Shown piece by piece: positions 33,241 through 40,349 of a stretch of DNA of 40,349 nt. The stretch is taken from contig DYKN01000024.1 in NCBI GenBank assembly GCA_020722575.1, positions 1 through 40,349 of the forward strand, read 5' to 3'. A program made the translations under genes and the position numbers. This stretch comes from Rikenella microfusus (GTDB taxonomy: Bacteria > Bacteroidota > Bacteroidia > Bacteroidales > VadinHA17). The notes under the pieces are model-generated. The model was not told the origin of the DNA and did no database searches. It saw nothing but the letters and a program-made list of their open reading frames with translations. Numbering within the stretch: position 1 is the first letter of the stretch; every line of letters begins with the position of its first letter.

Positions 33241-34665
33241 ATGGCTGACCCAACAGGATTCTTAAAAGTAAAACGTAAAGAGGCAGGAAACCGCCCTGTG
33301 CATGAACGTATCTGCGATTTCAGCGAAATAGAACAGGTACTTAATTCCGACGACAGAATGCTACAGGCATCAAGATGCATGGATTGTGGTACACCTTTCT
33401 GCCATTGGGCTTGCCCACTCGATAATCTTATCCCCGAATGGAATGATCTCCTTTGGAAAGGTGAATGGAAAAAGGCATACTACAGACTTAATGCAACAAA
33501 TAATTTCCCTGAATTTACCGGAAGGATTTGTCCAGCTCCTTGTGAACATGCATGCGTACTGAATATTAACAAAGAACCTGTAACAATAAGGGAAAATGAA
33601 GTTGCAATTGCCGAGAGAGCATTTAATGATGGCTACATTGTACCACGGCCACCACGCAAAAGAACCGGGAAAAAAGTCGCAGTAATTGGTAGTGGCCCCA
33701 CAGGAATGGCTGCCTCTGACCTCTTGAACAAATTTGGCCATAATGTGACACTCTTCGAAAAAAATCAGAAAGCCGGAGGATTACTACGATATGGAATTCC
33801 CGATTTTAAACTCAGTAAAACAACTATAGACAGACGTTTACGTATCATGATTCAAGAAGGTCTTGAGATCAGGACCGGAACAGAAATCGGCAAAGATATT
33901 CCAGGCAAAGTTTTAATTGATTCATATGATGCTATCTGTCTGGCTATTGGTGCTACCAAACCCAGAGATCTAAAGATCGAAGGACGAGACTTAAGGGGAA
34001 TATACTTTGCATTGGATTTCCTTTCACAACAAAACAAAGTAAATGATGGGGAAGTGATTCATCCTGCTGCAAGAATAAACGCTGAGGACTGCAGGGTAAT
34101 AGTACTGGGTGGTGGAGATACAGGATCCGACTGTGTTGGAACAGCTATACGCCAAAAAGCCGTAAGTGTAACACAAATTGAAATACTCCCTCAACCTCCT
34201 CTTAAAAGAACACCCGATAACCCATGGCCCTTTTTTGCCAAAACTCTCAAAACTTCAACCTCACATGAAGAAGGTTGTGAACGACTATGGAGCCTCTCAA
34301 CAGTACGATTCATTGGTGAAAACGGACACGTTACTGGAATCGAAGCAGAAGAGGTTGCATGGGAAAAAATTGGAGATAAATATGTAATGAAACCCATACC
34401 GGATACAAGAAAAATAATCCCTACAGATATGGTTATTCTTGCCCTTGGTTTTGTACATCCTGTAATTGAGGGTATTGTCAATGAACTTGGATTGGAACTC
34501 GATGAACGCAATAATATTAAAACCAACTCTAACTACCAGACAAATATACAGAAAGTATTTGCAGCAGGCGATGCAGTAACAGGAGCAAGCCTGGTAGTAA
34601 ACGCAATAGCAAGTGGACGTAAAGCGGCTATAGAAATTGATAAATACCTCAAAAGCAATTTTTAA
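33241..34665 (+). CDS. gltD: Glutamate synthase, small (beta) subunit
   Basis: The 474-residue protein has an N-terminal iron-sulfur domain with Cys46, Cys49, Cys54, Cys58 and a second set Cys97, Cys101, Cys105; then a FAD-binding Rossmann motif (GSGPTG, 150-155) followed by FEKNQKAGGLLRYGIPDFKL; then an NADPH-binding motif GGGDTGSD; and a C-terminal FAD segment with FAAGDAV. It oxidises NADPH and passes electrons through FAD and the iron-sulfur centres to GltB. The 524-bp gap to gltB is far longer than the usual tight coupling of the two genes, so gltD may have an additional promoter in the AT-rich array. Confidence 0.97.
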   Translation: MADPTGFLKVKRKEAGNRPVHERICDFSEIEQVLNSDDRMLQASRCMDCGTPFCHWACPLDNLIPEWNDLLWKGEWKKAYYRLNATNNFPEFTGRICPAPCEHACVLNINKEPVTIRENEVAIAERAFNDGYIVPRPPRKRTGKKVAVIGSGPTGMAASDLLNKFGHNVTLFEKNQKAGGLLRYGIPDFKLSKTTIDRRLRIMIQEGLEIRTGTEIGKDIPGKVLIDSYDAICLAIGATKPRDLKIEGRDLRGIYFALDFLSQQNKVNDGEVIHPAARINAEDCRVIVLGGGDTGSDCVGTAIRQKAVSVTQIEILPQPPLKRTPDNPWPFFAKTLKTSTSHEEGCERLWSLSTVRFIGENGHVTGIEAEEVAWEKIGDKYVMKPIPDTRKIIPTDMVILALGFVHPVIEGIVNELGLELDERNNIKTNSNYQTNIQKVFAAGDAVTGASLVVNAIASGRKAAIEIDKYLKSNF

Positions 34666-34844
34666 TACACAGCTGTAATTCATTTGTATTCGGTTAGCTG
34701 AACATTCAATGGCATTTGATCATCTGTCATTTGCCCTGGGTCTGTTTGAGCAGTGCTGGTAGTTGATAATGGTTGTTCGGTACTGTCCCGTTTCACTCTC
34801 ATTTATCAAAATTTCAGCTTCACTTAAAAGTACTTTATCACCTC

Positions 34845-34916
34845 CACTCCCACTCCTACTCCCACTCTCACTCTCACTCTCACTCTCACTCCCACCCTCA
34901 CTCCCACCCTCACTGC
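34845..34916. repeat. CACTCY hexamer tandem array (12 units)
   Basis: Twelve consecutive hexamers are mostly CACTCC or CACTCT, with TACTCC, CACCCT and CACTGC variants, spanning exactly 72 bp. Open frames through it read Ser-Leu/Pro or Ser-His repeats, but they have no continuation that looks like protein. A three-unit copy of the same hexamer lies at 39-56. The array sits in the 545-bp gene-free gap between gltD and the glycosidase gene. Confidence 0.85.
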
Positions 34917-34951
34917 CCCCTCCGTGGCACGCCGGATACGTGCGCTGGAAA

Positions 34952-35056
34952 TCCGTGTATTCCGTGGTGAAAAAATTCTAACACAGCTCATGCCAGACTA
35001 AATGCCAACAAGAGAAAGCAGCATTCTTTTCTTTATCTCACCACAGAGAACACGGA
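34952..35056. repeat. Imperfect 21-bp inverted repeat pair
   Basis: TCCGTGTATTCCGTGGTGAAA (34952-34972, 21 bases with the first 20 shown to be the pairing arm) is complementary at 17 of 21 positions to the sequence at 35036-35056 (TCTCACCACAGAGAACACGG). The 63-bp spacer holds no frame. This resembles the ends of a small non-autonomous element or of a genome-wide intergenic repeat. Apart from this and the hexamer array, the gap 34666-35210 shows nothing I can interpret. Confidence 0.5.
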
Positions 35057-35210
35057 ACGGCACAGAGGTCATACCGAAAATTTCCGTACGTTCTTACTCT
35101 ATGGCGAACTGGACCACGCGCCGGTACTCATTGAACTCAGTAGTTAAATCCTTTTCTTCCATTAATATAACTCCAATCCTAAAAATTCCTACATTTATGG
35201 GCAATAAAAC

Positions 35211-37319
35211 ATGGAAATGATTGCAAAGTCTGTTCTGAATAGTGCCACCACAATTATTTTAGTAGCTGTCAGCAACTTTCTACAAGGTCAAAGTATTGAT
35301 TCCACTTCATTCAGGATCTTCTCCCGTCAGAGCTTCTATTCTTACGAGAAAAAAGCTGAAATGCTTCTGCATATCCCCCAGGCATATAAATATTCTATAT
35401 TTAATGTCTCCCTGAGCCTTAATGATAAATTGATCTACGAATGGAAGGGCTCACCTAAAAAAGATATCCTCAGACTACCTTTCGACATTACTGATTCAAC
35501 CCGTTCAGGCATTGTTAAGGCGGAAATAATCCGTCCGGGTACCGGCAAAAAATATATTTGCCGGGGAGAACTGCTTATCCTGCAATACAAACCAAACGAA
35601 GTGAAGACCGATAGACTTACGGGCGGACTCATTGTCAACAGGCTTCCGTTCTTCCCTTTCGGATTTTATACATATTTCCCAGTTCATCCCTCTTTGCCAG
35701 AAGAGGAGGCTGTGAAAAGTTTTAACTTGATATCACCTTACCAGCAACTTCTTCCTGAAACAATGGAACAGCGTAAAGCTTATATGGACCGCTGTGCACA
35801 GCTTGGTATGAAAGTAAACTATAATCTTGCCTCATTGGCCGGAGGGGGAGGCGTTAACCATAGAAACCATGAAATGAGCGAGGAAGAGAAAAGAAACCTG
35901 CTTATCAACGAAGTGCGAACTTTCATGAACCACCCTGCCCTTCTCGCATGGTATATAGCTGACGAACCCGATGGAAACAATGTCAAGCCTGAAACACTTG
36001 AGCAAATCTACCGGCTGATAAAAGATATTGACCCATGGCATCCTGTATCAATTGTCTTCATGACGCCATTCACCAGAGCAAAAGAGTATGCAGGTGCAAT
36101 GGATATTGTCATGGCCGACCCCTACCCTGTTCCGCTGTACCCTGTCACAATGGCCGGGAATGTCGCAAAAATGTTAAAAAAAGAGTTCGCAGGCAGAATG
36201 CCTGTTTGGATAGTCCCCCAGGCCTTCGGCGGCGGAGAGCATTGGCTGAGAGAACCTACCCTGCAGGAGATACGGTCAATGACATGGCAGGCAATAATCG
36301 AAGGGGCAACAGGTATACAGTATTTCATCAGACAGGGTCTCAATGCTTTCCCTAAATCAACCGCCACATGGAACGAATGCGGCCGTATGGCCATAGAAAT
36401 AAACACCATAACACTCTGGCTTCTTTCCGATGAGGAAACAATACCGGTTGCATCGCTTTCCCCTGATGTCTCAACCGCTTCAAGAATGTACCGCGGACAA
36501 CTGATTATTATGGCTGTGAATAAAATCAACTCGCTCCGACCTGTGATACTGAAATTAAACAGAAGCATAACTTCCAGTGCAAGTGTGCTTTTCGAAAACA
36601 GAAAGGTGCAGGTTTCCGGCGGTATTATAAATGATTATCTGTCCCCCTTCGGCTCCCAGGTCTATAAAATTAATATCAACCCTCCGGTTGAAACGGTTAA
36701 ACCATTTAAAAATAATCTGATAAATGATCCGGGTTTCGAAGATATGGCAAGTCCAGGTATTCCTTCGGCCTGCTATGTCCGGCCGGGAAGCGACCGGGGT
36801 TCAACCTATTTCACCGACCCGAGAATTGCTTTTGAAGGTAACTATTCCCTGCGGCTCATCACACCTTCGGAAAACGGAGGAGCTACACTGAGATTTTTCC
36901 CTGTTAACGTCAAAACAGGCTATTCATATATGATTTCATTGCGTGCCAGGTCTGACCCGGAACAAAGATTCACTCCCGAACCGGTATCAGGTGATTTTAT
37001 TCCGCAATATGTCGAAGTTGGTGTTGATGATTTTCACAATGCAAGATTTGTACCACAAAAAGAATGGAAAAATTTTGTAACATTTGTTACAATTCCACCC
37101 GACACTGTTCCGGAGAAGAAAGTAAATATATTTCTTAGGATGCCCGGACAGGGAGTGGCATGGTTCGATATGCTGCAGATGATTGAAGACCCTTTGGGGG
37201 AGAAGGACCCCTCCCGGCCTCCCACTAAAGCTTCGGTCAGGGCAAGCCCAAATGGGGAGGAAATGCCCCTCCCGGCCTCACCTTTGGGAGAGAAGGACCC
37301 CTCCCGGCCTCACCTTTAA
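35211..37319 (+). CDS. Putative clan GH-A glycoside hydrolase with C-terminal carbohydrate-binding domain
   Basis: The 702-residue exported protein (signal peptide ending near LQGQS, residue about 26) has an N-terminal beta domain and a TIM-barrel region, residues about 145-400, containing WYIADEPDG, whose Asp251-Glu252-Pro resembles the acid/base motif of clan GH-A enzymes, then PQAFGGGEHW and GATGIQYFIRQG. Residues about 500-660 form a beta-sandwich like CBM4/9 modules (begins NDPGFEDM). I cannot assign a GH family. The last 42 residues (661-702) are encoded by a G/C-rich intergenic repeat and contain PLGEKDPSRP twice, so the ancestral protein probably ended near residue 660. The GH127-type enzyme follows 93 bp downstream, and both probably act on plant or microbial polysaccharide. 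ATG at 35217 is an alternative start. Confidence 0.75.
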   Translation: MEMIAKSVLNSATTIILVAVSNFLQGQSIDSTSFRIFSRQSFYSYEKKAEMLLHIPQAYKYSIFNVSLSLNDKLIYEWKGSPKKDILRLPFDITDSTRSGIVKAEIIRPGTGKKYICRGELLILQYKPNEVKTDRLTGGLIVNRLPFFPFGFYTYFPVHPSLPEEEAVKSFNLISPYQQLLPETMEQRKAYMDRCAQLGMKVNYNLASLAGGGGVNHRNHEMSEEEKRNLLINEVRTFMNHPALLAWYIADEPDGNNVKPETLEQIYRLIKDIDPWHPVSIVFMTPFTRAKEYAGAMDIVMADPYPVPLYPVTMAGNVAKMLKKEFAGRMPVWIVPQAFGGGEHWLREPTLQEIRSMTWQAIIEGATGIQYFIRQGLNAFPKSTATWNECGRMAIEINTITLWLLSDEETIPVASLSPDVSTASRMYRGQLIIMAVNKINSLRPVILKLNRSITSSASVLFENRKVQVSGGIINDYLSPFGSQVYKININPPVETVKPFKNNLINDPGFEDMASPGIPSACYVRPGSDRGSTYFTDPRIAFEGNYSLRLITPSENGGATLRFFPVNVKTGYSYMISLRARSDPEQRFTPEPVSGDFIPQYVEVGVDDFHNARFVPQKEWKNFVTFVTIPPDTVPEKKVNIFLRMPGQGVAWFDMLQMIEDPLGEKDPSRPPTKASVRASPNGEEMPLPASPLGEKDPSRPHL

Positions 37320-37359
37320 GGGGAGGAGGGCCCCTCCCAACCTCCCCTATAAGGGGAGG
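37191..37359. repeat. G/C-rich repeat block spanning the end of the glycosidase gene
   Basis: A 32-bp unit beginning CCTTTGGG(G/A)GAGAAGGACC occurs at 37191-37222 and 37281-37312, exactly 90 bp apart and nearly identical. The core CCCCTCCC is present at 37208, 37266, 37298 and 37331. Downstream, CCTCCCCT-ATA-AGGGGAGG (37341-37359) is a perfect 8-bp palindrome and GGGAGG/CCTCCC (37321-37338) another. The first part is translated as the C-terminus of the upstream gene; the palindromes lie after its stop and could act as an mRNA-stabilising or terminating hairpin. Confidence 0.85.
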
Positions 37360-37412
37360 AGGTATTATAACCTCTAAAGGAAACGATAAAAGATAAAAGA
37401 TATAACAAATAT

Positions 37413-39467
37413 ATGATCAGAGTATTATCATTAATCTGGCTGGCAGTAATAATTGTTATGGCTAGCTGTACAGGCAAAAAGGATAACCTCCATTATCCAA
37501 ACAACCCCGGGCCGCTGGTTAAGAATGCATACATCAAACTCCCTCTTGGTGCAATCAAACCCGAAGGATGGCTCAAACGTCAGCTTGAGATACAGGCTGA
37601 AGGTCTTACAGGTAATCTCGACGATTTCTGGCCTGACCTTGTCAACTCTGCATGGCGCGGAGGCGATGGTGAAGCATGGGAACGCGGACCTTATTACCTC
37701 GACGGTATGGTACCTCTGGCATTCCTGCTCGACGATGAAAAGCTTATTGCAAAAGCTAAAAGCTGGATTGACAAAATCATTGAAAGCAGCACCGATACTG
37801 GCTGGTACGGGCCGGCTAAAAATAAAGACAGATGGCCTCTCGCCGTCGCCAATAAGGTGCTGATGCAATACTTCGAAGCTACCGGAGACAGTAGCGCCTT
37901 AAAAGTTCTGTTGAAATACTTCAGCTACCTGCACGATACTCCTCCCGATTGGCCCAATAAAGAGTGGCGGGGCGTGAGAGCCATGGAAAATGCCGTGACT
38001 GGCTACTGGCTTTACCGTCATACAGGTGAACCCTGGCTTCCGGAAACAATTGAATCCATCCAGAAAAATTCTTTCGACTGGACATCATATTACGAAACCT
38101 TTCCGTGGGACTCGGCCGCATGGAGCAAAAGACGTATTCCCCTGAACTGGGGCCCTGAGGGTTTAACCGCACATGTGGTTAACAATGCTATGGCAATTAA
38201 ATATCCAGGACTCTGGTATCAACAGTCGGGTGATGAAAGGTACAGGAATGCCGTTTTCGAAGGGATTAAAAAGTACGATAAAAATCACGGACAGGCAGGC
38301 GGCAGGTTCTCGGGCGATGAACACCTGTCGGGTAAAACCCCCGACCGCGGAACCGAACTCTGTGCCGTTGTGGAATATATGTTTTCACTCGAAGAACTTT
38401 ATCAGATCTTCGGCGATAACTCCCTTGCCGACCGCCTCGAGTTGCTGGCCTATAATGCCCTGCCCGGTACGACAACAGCCGATATGTGGGCTCATCAATA
38501 CGATCAGCAATCGAACCAGGTGCTTGTATCTTTAGCAAAAAGAGACTGGAGCACCAACAGAGATCAATCAAACATTTACGGCTTGATGCCCAATTTTGCA
38601 TGCTGTCTGGCAAACATGCATCAGGGCTGGCCGAAATTTGTCCAGAACCTCTGGATGGCAACCAACGATAACGGACTGGTAGCAGTTGCTTACGGGCCGT
38701 CGACCGTTACCGCAAAAGTTGGAAAGGGGAAAATTGTAAAAATAACCGAAGAAACTGAATACCCATTCAAAGACAGAATTAACCTGAGAATAAGCTGTGA
38801 AAAAAATGTTAAATTCCCGATTTATCTCAGAGTTCCAGGGTGGGCCGATACTTTCAGGATATGCTACAGGGATAAGATAATTACCGCAATGCCGGGCAAT
38901 ACAGTGCGACTGCTGGAGAAATGGAAAAATAAAGATTCAATCGAAATTACAATACCTTTAAAAATCAGAACAGAAAGAAGGTTCAACAATTCAGTGGCAA
39001 TAATGAGAGGACCTCTCTATTATTCACTGAGAATTGAAAAAGAATACAGGAGTGTTAAACTCAATTATGATAACTTCGGCTATAAAGGCAGCATCGACTG
39101 GGAGATATACCCGAAAAGCAACTGGAATTATGGTATTTTCGCAGATTTAGAGCAGCCCGAGATATCATTTGAAGTTATTGAGAGCGAGATATCTGATTAT
39201 CCTTTTGCCGACAGAGGTGACATGATATGGTCGGATGATTCGGCAAGGTATATAGTCTGGACATCTGATCCGCCGGTAATGATTAAAACAAGAGGTATAA
39301 GGATTCCAGAATGGGGTATGAGAAATAATTCAGCCGATATTCCGCCCTTATCGCCAATAGAGAGTACCGGAGAACCTGAGATGATAACACTGGTACCTTA
39401 CGGTTCTGCAAAACTCAGGATTACCGAGTTTCCGCTTATTGATGTTGTGTTTATGAGAAAAAAGTAA
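37413..39467 (+). CDS. GH127-type (DUF1680) beta-L-arabinofuranosidase-like lipoprotein
   Basis: The 684-residue protein has a lipoprotein signal (MASC, Cys19). The mature part matches the beta-L-arabinofuranosidase/DUF1680 family: an (alpha/alpha)6 barrel with LPLGAIKPEGWLKRQL near the start, DMWAHQYDQQSNQV, and a beta-rich C-terminal half. The zinc-thiolate site of GH127 is recognisable: Glu315-x-Cys317 in TELCAVVE and the adjacent Cys397-Cys398 in NFACCLANMHQGWPKF, one of which is the nucleophile by analogy with HypBA1. Members remove terminal beta-L-arabinofuranose or related sugars; the family has several branches (GH127, GH142, GH146), so the exact substrate is open. Location is probably the periplasmic or outer face of the membrane. 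It forms a pair with the preceding glycosidase. Confidence 0.88.
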   Translation: MIRVLSLIWLAVIIVMASCTGKKDNLHYPNNPGPLVKNAYIKLPLGAIKPEGWLKRQLEIQAEGLTGNLDDFWPDLVNSAWRGGDGEAWERGPYYLDGMVPLAFLLDDEKLIAKAKSWIDKIIESSTDTGWYGPAKNKDRWPLAVANKVLMQYFEATGDSSALKVLLKYFSYLHDTPPDWPNKEWRGVRAMENAVTGYWLYRHTGEPWLPETIESIQKNSFDWTSYYETFPWDSAAWSKRRIPLNWGPEGLTAHVVNNAMAIKYPGLWYQQSGDERYRNAVFEGIKKYDKNHGQAGGRFSGDEHLSGKTPDRGTELCAVVEYMFSLEELYQIFGDNSLADRLELLAYNALPGTTTADMWAHQYDQQSNQVLVSLAKRDWSTNRDQSNIYGLMPNFACCLANMHQGWPKFVQNLWMATNDNGLVAVAYGPSTVTAKVGKGKIVKITEETEYPFKDRINLRISCEKNVKFPIYLRVPGWADTFRICYRDKIITAMPGNTVRLLEKWKNKDSIEITIPLKIRTERRFNNSVAIMRGPLYYSLRIEKEYRSVKLNYDNFGYKGSIDWEIYPKSNWNYGIFADLEQPEISFEVIESEISDYPFADRGDMIWSDDSARYIVWTSDPPVMIKTRGIRIPEWGMRNNSADIPPLSPIESTGEPEMITLVPYGSAKLRITEFPLIDVVFMRKK

Positions 39468-39520
39468 AGGATTAAATGTTTCATATTGCCCTGACCGCGC
39501 AAATTGTGACCGTTAGGCTC

Positions 39521-39651
39521 AATTCCGCGTTGCGGAATTTCGCGTGTTGCACACGCTCAAACTCCTCGTTGAGACCTGAAAACATTGTTACTTTCTTTAT
39601 TCCCGCAGAGCGGGATTTCCTCTTTGCTCCAACTTGACACAAAAAAGTAAC
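39521..39651. repeat. Palindrome group A: three tight hairpins, one within a longer stem
   Basis: AATTCCGC-GTT-GCGGAATT (39521-39539), GCGTGT-TGC-ACACGC (39542-39556) and TCCCGC-AGA-GCGGGA (39601-39615) are perfect palindromes with three-base centres. The last is enclosed by GTTACTTT (39587-39594) and its exact complement AAAGTAAC (39644-39651). No gene is present. This is the first part of a larger repeat-rich tail that runs to the window end. Confidence 0.8.
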
Positions 39652-39715
39652 CAAAAAAGTCAAGGCTGCAGTACATTTACATTTTGACTATTATTCAAAT
39701 AATCTATTTTTCTCT

Positions 39716-39822
39716 CACTTTCTTTTGTGCGCCAAAAGAAAGTGTCAAAGAAAAGGCGCCGAAAACGACAACCTGGGCCTTTGGCTGCTCCGCGCGTCGG
39801 CCCAGGTTCGCACCGTTTTCGG
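39716..39822. repeat. Palindrome group B: 12-bp inverted repeat and a nested two-stem structure
   Basis: CACTTTCTTTTG (39716-39727) is followed after five bases by its exact complement CAAAAGAAAGTG (39733-39744). Then CCGAAAACG (39759-39767) pairs with CGTTTTCGG (39814-39822), enclosing ACCTGGGCC (39771-39779) and its complement GGCCCAGGT (39799-39807). The 64-bp nested unit could form a large cruciform or RNA hairpin. Its base composition is distinctly richer in G+C than the flanking DNA. Confidence 0.85.
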
Positions 39823-39941
39823 TTCGCCCTCGCGCATCAATAAATCAAAGTTGTGTTAAGCTTTAATGATTTTTGATAGCCTCAGAAAATTCGGGAATAA
39901 CAAACCATTTACAATGATATTAACCATAGATGAAATGCCAC

Positions 39942-39966
39942 CAAATCTTTTTTGGAAAAAGATTTG
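39942..39966. repeat. Perfect 11-bp palindrome with TGG centre
   Basis: CAAATCTTTTT and AAAAAGATTTG are exact complements around a three-base centre. The structure lies between palindrome groups B and C, in DNA without any supported gene. It ends in a short A+T run but lacks the T-rich tail of an ordinary terminator. Confidence 0.75.
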
Positions 39967-40090
39967 AAATTTCTTAGACTGAGCGGTGATGGAACGTTCA
40001 AGCAACACTGTCTGATCACTATTTATCGGGAGAGTTGTGTTGCGCGGATAGTCTCAAAAATGAAAATCCCAAAAAAAATTTAAGGCTGCA

Positions 40091-40156
40091 CCTGTCTGTC
40101 TGCGCCAGTCAGACAGGTTTTCTTTGGTTCTTTCTTTGGGCAAGTAAAGAAAGAAC
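40091..40156. repeat. Palindrome group C: 8-bp and 11-bp inverted repeats
   Basis: CCTGTCTG (40091-40098) pairs with CAGACAGG (40110-40117), and GTTCTTTCTTT (40127-40137) pairs with AAAGAAAGAAC (40146-40156). Both are perfect. The block starts after AAGGCTGCA, the same 9-mer seen at 39662-39670, so part of groups A and C may be copies of one repeat module. Confidence 0.8.
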
Positions 40157-40219
40157 AAAAACTATTTTGTAGGAGCAAAAGAAAGTAACAACATTTAAAA
40201 GCAGCTAAAACTTAACCTA

Positions 40220-40299
40220 CGCCTGAAAGAAGACGTTCAGGCGAACATACGACCTTTTTGTTCTCTCTCCCAAAATGTTCTGAGGCCGTTCCTGGCCTC
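40220..40299. repeat. Palindrome group D: 8-bp and 6-bp inverted repeats
   Basis: CGCCTGAA (40220-40227) pairs with TTCAGGCG (40236-40243) across eight bases, and GAGGCC (40282-40287) pairs with GGCCTC (40294-40299) across six. No gene is visible from here to the window end. Confidence 0.7.
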
Positions 40300-40349
40300 C
40301 AGCCCCTGGTATATCCTGCCCGGCTAAAGTAGCTTTTATAATACAGTAC

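Noticed and set aside
34763..34981. Frames reading Ser-Leu/Pro or Ser-His repeats
   Set aside because: They are produced by the CACTCY hexamer array and have no non-repeat part that looks like protein.
39684..39866. A 60-codon frame in the palindrome-rich tail
   Set aside because: It runs through inverted repeats and has no recognisable pattern.

Overview
The window looks like a chromosomal segment of a Bacteroidota bacterium, probably an environmental anaerobic or sediment Bacteroidales-type lineage. The reasons are an AT-rich background with very AT-rich intergenic DNA, several upstream boxes of the Bacteroidota -7 form TAnnTTTG, almost no Shine-Dalgarno motifs, periplasmic or lipoprotein polysaccharide-degrading enzymes, a eukaryote-like sialate lyase, and intergenic palindromic repeats of the kind common in these genomes. 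This placement is inference; no rRNA or other marker that fixes the taxonomy is present.

Layout. 1-430: a tRNA-Asp(GTC) with its terminator, beside low-complexity DNA. 431-3371 (minus): a Tat-exported sugar isomerase/epimerase-like protein and an LtaS-like membrane sulfatase. 3706-6397 (plus): an SGNH hydrolase lipoprotein, a CDP-alcohol phosphatidyltransferase and a ROK sugar kinase that lacks the family zinc cysteines. 6543-14163 (plus): a tight six-gene operon of a Tat-exported GH38 alpha-mannosidase, an outer-membrane barrel, an ABC ATPase, two FtsX/LolC-type permeases and a LolA-like protein, which together look like a trans-envelope lipid or lipoprotein handling system. 14372-16641 (minus): N-acetylneuraminate lyase and an MFS transporter. 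16768-21301 (plus): an MFS transporter, enolase, a CorA-type metal transporter and an unknown membrane-anchored protein. 21522-24096 (minus): a pentaheme cytochrome followed by an outer-membrane barrel with its own CxxCH heme site, a candidate electron conduit. 24461-27803 (minus): a Yip1-family membrane protein, a 37-residue Lys-rich protein, 6-phosphogluconolactonase and glucose-6-phosphate dehydrogenase. 28016-34665 (plus): glutamate synthase gltB and gltD. 35211-39467 (plus): a putative clan GH-A glycosidase with a carbohydrate-binding C-terminal domain, and a GH127-type beta-L-arabinofuranosidase lipoprotein. 39468-40349: no gene, but a dense cluster of perfect inverted repeats.

The most striking regulatory signal lies just upstream of gltB. 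A -7 box is followed by a 21-codon reading frame whose codons 8-15 read Ile-Leu-Ser-Val-Ile-Val-Ile-Leu. That frame runs into four mutually complementary segments ending in a terminator, which is the architecture of a classical branched-chain amino-acid attenuator, here placed in front of glutamate synthase. Other notable points are a degenerate 17-bp tandem array between gltB and gltD, and a G/C-rich repeat that has supplied the last 42 codons of the glycosidase gene. No transposase, phage gene or CRISPR array is visible.
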